A DNA stretch of 64,000 nucleotides from Paenibacillus urinalis (lineage in GTDB: Bacteria; Bacillota; Bacilli; Paenibacillales; Paenibacillaceae), in NCBI RefSeq assembly GCF_028747985.1, contig NZ_CP118108.1, positions 3,725,501 through 3,789,500 on the forward strand. The letters run 5' to 3'. The notes beneath the pieces were generated by a model. That model saw nothing but the letters and a program-made list of their open reading frames with translations. It did no database searches and was not told the origin of the DNA. Within the stretch, counting starts at the first letter, position 1, and each line of letters starts with the position of its first letter. Shown in pieces: positions 45,010 to 54,260 of the stretch. The position numbers were made by a program, and so were the translations under genes.

Positions 45010-45070
45010 AGCTAACAGACTCCCATTTCAATGACTGAGGTGGAAGAAGCAAGTTAGGGAGGTGATTTTT

Positions 45071-45808
45071 TTGCGTATAGATGTCGTTGCGAGTGTCAGT
45101 GAGGTAAGATCTGAAGATCTGGTACACCGAAACGCTGTCGTTATTGATGTATTTCGAACTTCCAGCACCATCGTTACGGCGCTCGCCCACGGGGCAGCCT
45201 GTGTCATTCCGGTTGAAACGGTTCCTCAGGCTAAGCAGCTTCAATATGAGGATATGATTCTTGGAGGAGAACGATTCTGCAAAAAAATAACAGGCTTTGA
45301 TGCGGGTAACTCACCTTTGGAATATACGAAAGAACTGATTCAAGGAAAAAATGTGATCTTAACGACGACAAGTGGAACAAGAGCGCTCATAAAGGCTTCT
45401 AAAGCTCTAACCGTCTTCTCTGCATCCTTTCTCAATGCGAGAGCATGCGCGGAGATCCTGGTTCATCTTGATCGAGATGTTGTTCTCTTATGTGCGGGAA
45501 GCCAGGATCGATTTGCCCTTGAGGATGGATTATGTGCCGGAATGCTCATCGATGATCTAAAACATATGACCCAGCAGCAGGTGCGTTCCAACGATCTCGG
45601 TATAACCGTTCATCAGGCGTACCTTCACAACAAGGATCAGCTGAAGAAAATAGTGTATGAAGGAAACGAGGCCAAACGTCTTATCAAGCAAGGCCACGCC
45701 CTGGATGTGGACTACTGTTTAGAGATGAATAGCAGCTCCATTGTGCCTGTACTTGAGAGTAACCAGGTGATCCGGCCTTGGACAACAAAAAAAGATCTGC
45801 ACAATTAA
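45071..45808 (+). CDS. comB: 2-phosphosulfolactate phosphatase family protein (ComB)
   Basis: ComB-type Mg2+ acid phosphatase; dephosphorylates 2-phosphosulfolactate. 245 residues from the TTG at 45071, with GGGAGGTGA upstream. Family segments: IDVFRTSSTIVTAL, ILGGERFCKKITGFDAGNSP and LTTTSGTRAL. In B. subtilis the pathway makes sulfolactate that accumulates in spores; the sigma-K-like promoter here fits. No ComA partner lies next to it, so the substrate is not certain. Confidence 0.85.
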   Translation: MRIDVVASVSEVRSEDLVHRNAVVIDVFRTSSTIVTALAHGAACVIPVETVPQAKQLQYEDMILGGERFCKKITGFDAGNSPLEYTKELIQGKNVILTTTSGTRALIKASKALTVFSASFLNARACAEILVHLDRDVVLLCAGSQDRFALEDGLCAGMLIDDLKHMTQQQVRSNDLGITVHQAYLHNKDQLKKIVYEGNEAKRLIKQGHALDVDYCLEMNSSSIVPVLESNQVIRPWTTKKDLHN

Positions 45809-45821
45809 TGTGCAGATCTCC
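45788..45821 (-). terminator. Terminator of lysC overlapping the comB end
   Basis: AGATCTGCACA / TGTGCAGATCT palindrome (about 45793-45819). On the minus strand it is followed by TTTTTTT, so it terminates transcription coming from lysC. It covers the comB stop codon. On the plus strand there is no T-run. Confidence 0.75.
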
Positions 45822-45895
45822 AGGCCGTCGATCAGTTCTCGGCAGCTATGATTATAACTTGTAACTAGTAAAATACTTGTGATAAACACACTTCG

Positions 45896-47149
45896 TTATC
45901 TGCGGTCCTGCGGACCACCGACAAAAGCTTTGACATCGGTGTCCAGGTTATAAGCTGTATGCAGCGCTTGAATAACTTCATTCAGCTTGTTGCCTTCGAT
46001 GACACAAGAGACTTTAATCTCAGAGGTGCTCACCATCTTAATGTTGACCCCTTGTTTAGAAATAACATCAAACATTTGAGCGGCTACGCCAGGATGGCTG
46101 ACCATTCCTGCACCCACGATAGATACTTTAACCAGGTTCTCTTCAAAAGTAACTTCACGATAAGGAAGCACCTGCTTCATACTATTGATAACCTCAATTG
46201 CACGCTCGCGATCATCCAAGGCTACAGTGAAGGAGAAGTCCGCTTTACCGTCACTAATACCGCTCTGTACGATGATATCTACGTCTAGCTGTGCTTGAGC
46301 CAGTGCACCGAACATACCGGCCAGCACTCCTGGAATATCCTCTACTCCCAGAATACTAATTCGTGCTACGTTTTTATCATAAGCGATGCCACTTACCACT
46401 ACTCCCTGTTCCAATGCCGCTTCCTCCTTCACAACCGTTCCTTCATTATAGTTAAAGCTTGAGCGTACAACCAAAGGCACCTTAGAATGCTTCGCATATT
46501 CTACTGCACGCGGATGCAGGACCGCGGTACCCAGGTGAGCCAATTCAAGCATTTCATCGTACGAAATTTCTTTGAGCTTACGAGCTACTTTGACGATTCG
46601 GGGATCTGTCGAATATACGCCATCAACATCGGTGTAGATCTCGCAGGCATCCGCCTTGATTGCAGCAGCCAGAGCTACAGCTGTTGTATCCGAGCCGCCC
46701 CGGCCAAGTGTCGTAATTTCTCCATCCGCCGTAATACCCTGGAAACCTGCAACAATGACGATCTTGCCTTCATCAAGTGAACGCAGCACCTTCTCCGGGT
46801 TAATATCCGTAATTCTTGCTTTGCCATGTACCGGCTCTGTCACAAATCCTGCCTGCCAGCCTGTATATGAAACTGCTTCTCGGCCGAGCTGCTGAATAGC
46901 CATGGACAGCATCGCGATCGATATTTGCTCACCTGTCGTCATCAGCATATCGAGCTCCCGCGCCGGAAGCTTACTATTTAACAATTTCGCTTGGTCAATC
47001 AAATCGTCAGTTGTATCTCCCATTGCGGAAACGACAACTACACATTTATGCCCTTCATCCTGTTTCTCGGCAACACGTTTGGCTACCCGTTGCATCCGTT
47101 CTGTATCTCCAACAGAACTGCCTCCGAATTTCATTACGAACAAAGACAA
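45896..47149 (-). CDS. lysC: Aspartate kinase
   Basis: First step of lysine, threonine, methionine and diaminopimelate synthesis. About 417 residues. N-terminal VMKFGGSSV kinase motif, GFQGITADGEITTLGRGG-type active region, then two ACT domains for feedback regulation. I use the TTG at 47149 because GGGAGTGAG precedes it and it gives the family N-terminus (M-SLFVMKFGG). I see no lysine riboswitch in the 270 bases upstream. Confidence 0.95.
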   Translation of the reverse strand: MSLFVMKFGGSSVGDTERMQRVAKRVAEKQDEGHKCVVVVSAMGDTTDDLIDQAKLLNSKLPARELDMLMTTGEQISIAMLSMAIQQLGREAVSYTGWQAGFVTEPVHGKARITDINPEKVLRSLDEGKIVIVAGFQGITADGEITTLGRGGSDTTAVALAAAIKADACEIYTDVDGVYSTDPRIVKVARKLKEISYDEMLELAHLGTAVLHPRAVEYAKHSKVPLVVRSSFNYNEGTVVKEEAALEQGVVVSGIAYDKNVARISILGVEDIPGVLAGMFGALAQAQLDVDIIVQSGISDGKADFSFTVALDDRERAIEVINSMKQVLPYREVTFEENLVKVSIVGAGMVSHPGVAAQMFDVISKQGVNIKMVSTSEIKVSCVIEGNKLNEVIQALHTAYNLDTDVKAFVGGPQDRR

Positions 47150-47340
47150 ACCGAACTCACTCCCTACAGTATGTAACGTAAGATTGTAAACCATGGTAAG
47201 CATAAGCTCACCTTGCTTCTAAACAGTATAATACGAATAGCGCTTTGTTGTAACCCTTTTTTACTGTAAATCAGTAAAGATATTGATGTGAAAATATGGA
47301 ACTCGCGATAAATGGATTCTCTTTCTCTTAATAAAACAAT

Positions 47341-47373
47341 ATCCCCTGCTGAATAATGCTTAAGCAGAGGATA
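47341..47373 (-). terminator. Terminator of efp
   Basis: ATCCTCTGCT / AGCAGGGGAT stem on the minus strand followed by ATTGTTTT. It lies about 50 bases behind the efp stop. Confidence 0.65.
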
Positions 47374-47419
47374 GTACAGCATGATATTACATATTTATTA
47401 TCTTACAAATGTCTATTTA

Positions 47420-47977
47420 TTACGCGCGGGAGTTGTATTTACCTTCGCGAGTATCGATGATCAGAACATCGCCTTCGTTAATGAAAAGAGGAACCTGCAC
47501 ATTCAGACCCGTTTCCACTTTTGCATTTTTGGTAGCACCTGTTGCTGTATTACCTTTGATTCCAGGCTCAGTTTCAACAACTTTCAGCTCTACAGAGTTA
47601 GGCAGGTTAATACCCAGGATCTCTCCTTGGTAGCTGATGATGTTCACGTTCATGTTCTCTTTGAGGAAGTTCAGTTCCCACTCGAGCTGATCGCTAGTCA
47701 ATGTAAATTGATCGTAAGTTTCGTTATCCATGAAGGTATGCTCATCACCGCTTGCATAGAGGTAAGATACGCCGCGGTTATCGATTTGAGCGCGTCCAAT
47801 CGTTTCACCCGCGCGGAAGGTTCTCTCTACCGTGTTGCCGTTACGCAGGTTTTTAAGTTTAGAGCGAACAAAAGCCGCGCCTTTACCTGGTTTAACGTGT
47901 TGGAAATCAAGAACCGTAAAGATATCTCCGTCAACCTCTACTGTCAAGCCTGTTTTAAAATCGTTTACTGAAATCAC
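47420..47977 (-). CDS. efp: Elongation factor P
   Basis: Relieves ribosome stalling at polyproline. 185 residues, GTG start with AGGAGGGG upstream. Domain I loop VKPGKGAAF carries Lys32 at the position that is modified or interacts with the peptidyl-tRNA end; the C-terminal OB domain ends with the family RxGKYNSRA-type tail. Confidence 0.97.
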   Translation of the reverse strand: MISVNDFKTGLTVEVDGDIFTVLDFQHVKPGKGAAFVRSKLKNLRNGNTVERTFRAGETIGRAQIDNRGVSYLYASGDEHTFMDNETYDQFTLTSDQLEWELNFLKENMNVNIISYQGEILGINLPNSVELKVVETEPGIKGNTATGATKNAKVETGLNVQVPLFINEGDVLIIDTREGKYNSRA

Positions 47978-48000
47978 TAAAAAACCCCTCCTAATAATAG

Positions 48001-49071
48001 TTACAGCTTCAAAAGTTCTTTGTTGGAATGCGTGAGCAGGCGAATCCCTGATTCTGTAATCACGACATCATCCTCAATTCGTACACCGCCGATTCCAGGC
48101 AGGTAAATACCCGGCTCCACGGTAACGACCATACCAGGCTGAAGAATATCATCGCTCAGCTTGGACAGCCTAGGAGATTCATGAACCTCCATGCCTAGAC
48201 CATGTCCGGTACTGTGGCCAAACTGGTCTCCATAGCCGTATTTCGTAATCACATCTCTTGCGAGAGCATCTGCTTCTCTTCCTGTCATACCCGGCTTAAT
48301 ATGTTCCAAAGTATGTAATTGGGCTTCCAATACAATATCGTAAATCTCCAGCAGCTTAGCTGCAGGATTGCCGATTGCAATGGTCCGTGTCAAATCTGAA
48401 CAATATCCGTCTAGCAGCGCTCCAAAATCAAACGTAACAAAGTCTGACGTTTCAATCACTTTGTTACTGGCAACCCCATGCGGCATTGCCGAACGTTCGC
48501 CAGAAGCTACGATCGTATCGAACGAAGATGATGAAGCACCATTTTTGCGCATGAAGAATTCCATTTCCAGATCTACTTCACGCTCTGTCATTCCCGGCTT
48601 GATCACATTCTGGATATGCGAAAAAGTCGAGTCAGCCAAGTCCGCAGCACGCTGCATGATGGCAATCTCGTTCTCATCCTTGTAAATCCGCAGCTTCTCC
48701 ACCAGGCCGCTGACAGGCACGAGAGACACGGGCTTCAATTGCTCTGAATAAACCCCATACGTAGAGAAAGTGACGACATCCTGCTCAAACCCCAGAGACT
48801 TGATGCCCTCTTTATCCAGGAGCTCTTTAACCGTACTCATCGGCTTGGCTGCATGTTCCACTACCGTGTAGCCTGCCGCCTGCTGAGGAGCTTGTGTCAT
48901 GTAACGGAAATCCGTAAGCAAATAGGCTTGTTCTCGCGTAATCAATACGTACCCTGCTGAACCCGTGAATCCGGTCATGTATCGTCTATTAATAGGACTG
49001 GTGACCAAGAACGCTTCCAGCTGAGACTCTTGCATCGCTTTACGCAATTTCAACACTCGGTTGTTCCCCAT
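48001..49071 (-). CDS. papA: M24 family Xaa-Pro aminopeptidase
   Basis: Removes N-terminal residues preceding proline; cytosolic. 356 residues: creatinase N-domain (1-125), pita-bread catalytic domain with metal ligands in [31 protein letters not shown] and VTVEPGIY. Located next to efp and aroQ as in B. subtilis (yqhT). Confidence 0.94.
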   Translation of the reverse strand: MGNNRVLKLRKAMQESQLEAFLVTSPINRRYMTGFTGSAGYVLITREQAYLLTDFRYMTQAPQQAAGYTVVEHAAKPMSTVKELLDKEGIKSLGFEQDVVTFSTYGVYSEQLKPVSLVPVSGLVEKLRIYKDENEIAIMQRAADLADSTFSHIQNVIKPGMTEREVDLEMEFFMRKNGASSSSFDTIVASGERSAMPHGVASNKVIETSDFVTFDFGALLDGYCSDLTRTIAIGNPAAKLLEIYDIVLEAQLHTLEHIKPGMTGREADALARDVITKYGYGDQFGHSTGHGLGMEVHESPRLSKLSDDILQPGMVVTVEPGIYLPGIGGVRIEDDVVITESGIRLLTHSNKELLKL

Positions 49072-49102
49072 GATTATACCTTCTTTCTTCGCTCTCGTTC
49101 AT

Positions 49103-49558
49103 TCAATCCATCGAAGCGTCTTGTGTCTCCAAATAGCGATACATCGCGTTTAGGGCATGTTCATAGCTGTAAGCTCCGAAGCCAGAAATTTGACCAATCG
49201 TTACCGCTGCAATGACCGACGTATGCCGGAAAGACTCCCGCGCATGAATATTAGACAGATGAAGTTCGATGGTAGGAATTTTAACTGTGCTCAAAGCGTC
49301 ACGAATAGCATAGCTGTAGTGAGTAAAGGCACCTGCATTAAGCAATATTCCGTCAACTTCCCCCAAGGAAGCATGAATTCGGTCGATAAGTTCTCCTTCA
49401 TGATTCGATTGATAAAAAGTAATGGATACGGAAAGCTTCTCCGCCTGAGCACGAAGCATTTCTTCAATGCATTGAAGATTTTGCTTACCATAAATACCAG
49501 GCTCACGCACACCAAGCATATTCAGGTTCGGGCCGTTCATAACCAGAATCCGTTTCAT
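49103..49558 (-). CDS. aroQ: 3-dehydroquinate dehydratase, type II
   Basis: Third shikimate pathway step. 151 residues from the ATG at 49558. Motifs NGPNLNMLGVREPGIYG with the catalytic Tyr, QSNHEGELID, and NAGAFTHYSYAIRDAL. AGGTGGTG precedes this ATG; the five-codon extension is less likely. Confidence 0.96.
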   Translation of the reverse strand: MKRILVMNGPNLNMLGVREPGIYGKQNLQCIEEMLRAQAEKLSVSITFYQSNHEGELIDRIHASLGEVDGILLNAGAFTHYSYAIRDALSTVKIPTIELHLSNIHARESFRHTSVIAAVTIGQISGFGAYSYEHALNAMYRYLETQDASMD

Positions 49559-49694
49559 ATCCTCGCGCACCACCTTTCCTGCAAATAACCATCTGCTATT
49601 TTACCATACCGGATATTGGATTGAGAAGCTTTTTTGCATCACGGCAGCAGTGGTGAGGGCTCGGTAGTACCGCATATTCGCTAGCGATTTATTA

Positions 49695-50180
49695 TCAGCC
49701 CATCTGGGTGTCTCTTTTACGTTCATCCGTAAACTCCATTGCGATGCTGTAACCGATGAACAATCCCCACAGCAGGAACAAACAGACTTCGCTAAAGATG
49801 GAATCCCAGGTCAGCTGGTTTAGAGGCTTCATCATCCCTGTCCAGGGACCAATCCATACGAAGAGAATGACCCACCAGGCGATCCCATAGATCAGACCGG
49901 GTATGGGCCCCTTCAGCTTGCGGAACAGGTACGTATATATGATAGATGCAATCAGTGAAAAAACGATGAAAAACAGCCACCCGATAAAATGTCCCTGTAT
50001 TTTATAAATATAAGCATGCTTGAAAAAAGGCTCTGCCAGAAAACCTATCGGTACGACAGTAAAGTTAAAGTAGTAAAATATCCACTGAATACCTCCCCAG
50101 ATCAACCCTGCAAAAAAACCGATTTCCAACGCAAATACAAATTTATTAGTAATCTCTCTGCGCTGTTCTAAGTGACTCAT
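49695..50180 (-). CDS. yqhR: YqhR family membrane protein
   Basis: 161 residues with four transmembrane helices; function unknown. Divergent from yqhQ, the arrangement seen in B. subtilis. The 287-base gap to yqhQ shows a possible TACAAT -10 (near 50432) with a poor -35. Confidence 0.8.
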   Translation of the reverse strand: MSHLEQRREITNKFVFALEIGFFAGLIWGGIQWIFYYFNFTVVPIGFLAEPFFKHAYIYKIQGHFIGWLFFIVFSLIASIIYTYLFRKLKGPIPGLIYGIAWWVILFVWIGPWTGMMKPLNQLTWDSIFSEVCLFLLWGLFIGYSIAMEFTDERKRDTQMG

Positions 50181-50467
50181 GACTCATCCTCCTGCAGCTT
50201 ATGTATTTATTTATCTTCTCGGAAGTAAGAGATCCGCAACTTTTTGGGCTGCAGCTCGTACATAAACACGATCACACTTTTGCATCTGATAACCAAAAGC
50301 AATGAATGGCCCTAGCTGCAGCAAATGTCACTATGCATACTCTCATGTAAAACCTTGTTATAACTTGTAGTATGTTCAAATTACTGAAGACTAGTCAGAA
50401 CTAGAAATTGCTGGCGGAATTCGATACAATGTAGACAATCGAAGTTAAGAATAGGAAGGTGAGCTCT

Positions 50468-51472
50468 TTGCCTCAAGAATCAAAAAGAGTGGCTTATGGC
50501 GGTCAAGCCGTAATTGAAGGGGTCATGTTCGGCGGGAAGCATGTGAATGTCACTGCAGTACGTCGTAAAAACCAAGAAATCACTTTTCTTGAAGTGCCTA
50601 AACAGGATAAATCCTGGGTCACCAAATTACGTAAGGTCCCTTTTCTACGCGGGATTGTAAGTCTGATAGACTCCAGCGCCAAGGGAACGAAGCATTTAAA
50701 TTACTCGGCAGATGCTTATGCTGACGACGAGCTGACACCAGAAGAACGTGCGAAGTATCAAGAGAATGAAGATTCAGGCTGGAGTCTGTCGATGATTATC
50801 GGCGTTGCTGCCGTAGGTATCCTATCCTTTGTATTTGGCAAAGTGGTGTTGACGGCGGTACCGGTATTCATAGAGGAATTTCTATTCGGCAGCCTGGCGA
50901 TCAGCCAGTTCGGTCATACTTTCATTGAAGGAATTATTAAGATCCTGCTTGTCTTTGCTTACCTGTACTTCTTATCCATGACACCAACCATCAAGCGATT
51001 GTTTCAATATCATGGTGCAGAGCATAAGGTAATAAGTGCTTATGAAGCTGGAGCTGAGCTCACTCCGGAGAGTGTACAGAAATTCAGCCGTCTCCATTAC
51101 AGATGCGGAAGCAGCTTCCTGGTGCTCAGTGTCATTGTCGGGGTGCTTGTCTATTCTGTATTCTCGATCCCGTTTCCTTACGATAATGTATGGGAGCGTG
51201 TAGGACAGCGGCTCATGCTCTTGCCGATCGTACTCGGTGTTTCATTTGAAGTATTAAAGTTTACAAACGCAGTAAGAGACATACCGGTTCTTCGCTTCCT
51301 TGGTTATCCGGGCCTGTGGCTTCAGCTTCTTACAACCAAAGAACCAACGAACGAGCAGGTTGAGGTATCGATTGCCTCCTTTAACCGTATGCGTGAGCTT
51401 GATGCGGAATTTGAAAAATCACCCGCAACGTTCAGTGTAACTAGCGGTAATCTTGATCCTGTGAAAGGATGA
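50468..51472 (+). CDS. yqhQ: DUF1385 membrane protein YqhQ
   Basis: About 334 residues, starting at the TTG at 50468 (GGAAGGTGAG upstream). N-terminal GGQAVIEGVMF is the family signature; four membrane segments follow, with the conserved YHGAEHKVI motif between them. Function unknown in detail; a metal-site role of the His-rich motif is possible but speculative. Confidence 0.9.
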   Translation: MPQESKRVAYGGQAVIEGVMFGGKHVNVTAVRRKNQEITFLEVPKQDKSWVTKLRKVPFLRGIVSLIDSSAKGTKHLNYSADAYADDELTPEERAKYQENEDSGWSLSMIIGVAAVGILSFVFGKVVLTAVPVFIEEFLFGSLAISQFGHTFIEGIIKILLVFAYLYFLSMTPTIKRLFQYHGAEHKVISAYEAGAELTPESVQKFSRLHYRCGSSFLVLSVIVGVLVYSVFSIPFPYDNVWERVGQRLMLLPIVLGVSFEVLKFTNAVRDIPVLRFLGYPGLWLQLLTTKEPTNEQVEVSIASFNRMRELDAEFEKSPATFSVTSGNLDPVKG

Positions 51473-51481
51473 GGATCTGAC

Positions 51482-51811
51482 ATGGTTAAGCATGCAGTAG
51501 CTTTTTGGATCATCATGATATTGGCGGTCTTCGGCTTATATGATATTATTCGATCTGGTTTATGGAGTGAACTAATCTTCCCCCTGATCCTGGGAGGACT
51601 CATCTTCTGGTTCTATAAGCGTCCCCCTCGGGCATTGACCGGCAGACACCCTAAAGTGAAGCCTTCCAAAGCAACGATGGCGAAGCTCGAACGGAGTAAG
51701 TCAGGACATAAACCCGGACAGACAATGAATAAGCGCAAGAGCTACCCTTTTCATGTCATTGAAGGACAGAAGAAAAGCAAAAATGACGATGAGCTTCCTA
51801 AATATCATTAG
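51482..51811 (+). CDS. Small membrane protein (YqhP-like position)
   Basis: 109 residues, two transmembrane helices (about 5-22 and 28-46) followed by a strongly basic, Lys-rich tail. It follows yqhQ by nine bases, the slot held by yqhP in B. subtilis. I cannot confirm homology to YqhP from sequence. It ends in a perfect terminator. Confidence 0.7.
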   Translation: MVKHAVAFWIIMILAVFGLYDIIRSGLWSELIFPLILGGLIFWFYKRPPRALTGRHPKVKPSKATMAKLERSKSGHKPGQTMNKRKSYPFHVIEGQKKSKNDDELPKYH

Positions 51812-51818
51812 CAAAAGC

Positions 51819-51857
51819 AAAAGTCCTTTGACCTGCTAAAGGTCAAAGGACTTTTTA
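51819..51857. terminator. Rho-independent terminator
   Basis: Perfect stem AAAAGTCCTTTGACC / GGTCAAAGGACTTTT with a 7-base loop. A-run and T-run on the two sides make it bidirectional, between convergent genes. Confidence 0.9.
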
Positions 51858-51907
51858 TGTTGTAGATCAGCAGTTTATGAAGCCTTTAATATTCTAGAAA
51901 AGTCATT

Positions 51908-53494
51908 TCATTTTCCGTAATAGTTTTGCAGTAAACCGATCAAGCCAAGAGGATTCTTGGTCAGGTATTGTGCACTAAAGTAGATGTCGCCATCAACTTC
52001 TTCATACTGCTCATTATATTTGAGCTGATTAATGATTTCATTTGCGGTGTGCCAGCCCGCTTCGGATGTTCCCAGCTTGTAAGGTGAGTGACCTATATAC
52101 AGATCCACATCGGTCCCTGACACCTCATCGACCCACCAGTCAACCAGAATATCGTATCTTGCCGCTTGGAGTGACATGCTCCAATAAATCTGCGGTGCAA
52201 CATAATCAATCCACTCTTTCTGAATCCAAGTACGCACATCCGCATGCATATCATCATAGGCGGTCACGCCTGCCTTCGTATTCGAGCCTGTCGGATCATC
52301 TGCGATGTTTCTCCACACGCCAAATGGACTAATTCCATACTCGACTCCAGGCTTCACAGCTTGTATCTGTTCCCCCAGTGACTGAACGAACCTGTTAATA
52401 TTATCTACACGCCAGTCATTAATATCTTTATAGTTGTTGTAATTATACGCTTTGAAGGCAGCTGCATCATTAAAAGTGACATTAGATGGGTAGAAATAGT
52501 CGTCCAAATGAACGCCATCGATGTCATAACGATTCACCACTTCCATGATGGCATCAATAATATGCTGTCTTGCATCTGGGATACCCGGATTAATGTACAT
52601 CTGATTCTTAGCGGTTACGATCCAATCCGGATGTACATTCACTACATGATTGGCTGCATTCTTGCTAATGTCTGCCGTCGTATTCGCGCGGAAAGGATTA
52701 AACCAGGCATGGAATTCCATCCCCCGTTTATGTACTTCCTCGATCATGAAGCTGACAGGATCATACCCTGGATCCACCCCTTGGGTGCCAGTCAATACTT
52801 TGTTCCATGGAACCAGTGTGGAAGGATAGATCGCGTCAGCGGCACCTCTCAGCTGAACAAATACCGCATTGATTCCCATAGACTCCAGCTTATCAAGCTC
52901 CTGGATGAAATCACTCTTCTGCTTCTCCACATTATTCATAGATCCTGATTTCGGCCAGTCTCCATTAATGGTGGAGATCCATGCGCCTCTCATATCGCTG
53001 TCCTCTGGTTCTCCAGGTACAACCGGAATTTCCGGATCTGTCGGCCACAAATTCGTAGAGGTGAGATGAATCGTTTTGGCGGATTGATTCCATTTCACAA
53101 TCAGGCCCAGATGCTCGCTGACAAAACGAATCGGCACCATCACACGGTTTTTGGTGTTGGTCACATTCGCGGACAGCTGTACCGTTTTTCCGTTCACAAT
53201 CGCCGTGCTCTTCCCTTGGGTCAAAGACAGGTCGTTGCCAAATCCTTGAATCCGAACGGTTTTGGACGCCTGATTCCACTTAACCGAAGCGCCAATGCCT
53301 TCACTGATTACACGAAGCGGCACCATCGTGACATTGACTTTGGGTACGATATAAGGCGCAACGTCAGACTCCAGCTCCTCACCATCCAAATAAATCGTAA
53401 TTCCTGCCGTACTGGCTGCGAATGTCACAGAGCCCCCTTGAAATGCCAGCAAACAGACTAGCAATAATGCGATGCATTGTTTCCATTTCCTCAT
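51908..53494 (-). CDS. Secreted family-10-like glycoside hydrolase with copper amine oxidase-type N-domain
   Basis: About 528 residues from the ATG at 53494 (GGAGGACAAGGG upstream). Signal peptide with cleavage near TFAAS; then a stalk domain of the copper amine oxidase N-terminal type (about 30-150, repeats of VPLRVISEGIG and VPIRFVSEHLG with VKWNQ); then a GHL10 (YngK-like) TIM barrel with MRGAWIST, FVQLRGAADA, HAWFNPFRAN and DGVHLDDYFYP. Likely cell-wall or spore-envelope polysaccharide target; substrate unknown. Confidence 0.85.
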   Translation of the reverse strand: MRKWKQCIALLLVCLLAFQGGSVTFAASTAGITIYLDGEELESDVAPYIVPKVNVTMVPLRVISEGIGASVKWNQASKTVRIQGFGNDLSLTQGKSTAIVNGKTVQLSANVTNTKNRVMVPIRFVSEHLGLIVKWNQSAKTIHLTSTNLWPTDPEIPVVPGEPEDSDMRGAWISTINGDWPKSGSMNNVEKQKSDFIQELDKLESMGINAVFVQLRGAADAIYPSTLVPWNKVLTGTQGVDPGYDPVSFMIEEVHKRGMEFHAWFNPFRANTTADISKNAANHVVNVHPDWIVTAKNQMYINPGIPDARQHIIDAIMEVVNRYDIDGVHLDDYFYPSNVTFNDAAAFKAYNYNNYKDINDWRVDNINRFVQSLGEQIQAVKPGVEYGISPFGVWRNIADDPTGSNTKAGVTAYDDMHADVRTWIQKEWIDYVAPQIYWSMSLQAARYDILVDWWVDEVSGTDVDLYIGHSPYKLGTSEAGWHTANEIINQLKYNEQYEEVDGDIYFSAQYLTKNPLGLIGLLQNYYGK

Positions 53495-53585
53495 ACAACC
53501 CTTGTCCTCCATAGCTTTGGTATTAGAAAAATAAACCATTTCCTATGAATATAGACGCGGATTCTATTCTGATAGTTGCGTATAA

Positions 53586-53632
53586 AAAGAAAAAACACCT
53601 GTCCCGCAAATAAATCAGGACGGTGCTCTTCT
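53586..53632 (-). terminator. Terminator of mntR
   Basis: Minus strand GAGCACCGTCC / GGACAGGTG stem with an internal bulge, followed by TTTTTTC. Confidence 0.7.
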
Positions 53633-54056
53633 ATGATTCGTTGGTCAGTTCTTTATGAACATTCTGTAAATCCTCTAGTCGGGTGTTGTCTCTGCGAAAA
53701 TATTCGACAAGGGTTTCGATGCAAGTAATGGAATCCCAGCTCAAATGATGCTCAATTCCTTCAACATCGGTATAGATATTCTCATTCTTAACGCCAATCA
53801 TCGTTAAAAATTCCTCAAGCAGCTCATGACGGTCCATTAGACGCTTGCCAATCTTTTTGCCTTTTGGCGTCAGCACGAGTCCGCGGTATTTTTCATAGAT
53901 TAAATATTCATCTTTATCCAGCTTCTGGATCATCTTGGTTACAGAGGAAGGATGGACTTCCAGTCCCTCAGCTATATCGGATACACGCGCATAGCCCTTC
54001 TCGTCAATTAACTTGTAAATTCGCTCCAAATAATCTTCCATACTGGGCGTTGGCAT
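53631..54056 (-). CDS. mntR: Manganese transport regulator MntR
   Basis: DtxR-family repressor of Mn2+ uptake. 141 residues: winged helix (1-70), dimerisation helices after it. All six B. subtilis MntR metal ligands are present at identical positions: Asp8, Glu11, His77, Glu99, Glu102, His103. This makes Mn2+ specificity likely. Divergent from splB. Confidence 0.96.
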   Translation of the reverse strand: MPTPSMEDYLERIYKLIDEKGYARVSDIAEGLEVHPSSVTKMIQKLDKDEYLIYEKYRGLVLTPKGKKIGKRLMDRHELLEEFLTMIGVKNENIYTDVEGIEHHLSWDSITCIETLVEYFRRDNTRLEDLQNVHKELTNES

Positions 54057-54193
54057 TTGCCTTACCTCTTTTCATTTATGAACTAGCGTCTGATCGATCG
54101 CACAACTTTGCTCTTGTAATGATACATGTTATCACTTGCGATTTGCAAGTCTTAAAGCCTGACAAGCACTTCTTACATGACTGAACTTACCAC

Positions 54194-54223
54194 GCTTAAT
54201 GGGTGCAAACTGATGGCACAATA
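54194..54223 (+). promoter_or_regulatory. Candidate sigma-G promoter of splB
   Basis: GCTTA (54194-54198), 18-base spacer, CACAATA (54217-54223). Each element is one or two bases from the sigma-G pattern GmATA / CATnhTA. B. subtilis splB is forespore expressed through sigma-G. Weak by itself. Confidence 0.4.
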
Positions 54224-54260
54224 ACTAAGAATTGAATACAGGGAGAGGAGCCAACTGCCC

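Noticed and set aside
47150..47419. Possible lysine riboswitch before lysC
   Set aside because: The gap is long enough, but I could not find the conserved L-box core; only the efp terminator is visible.
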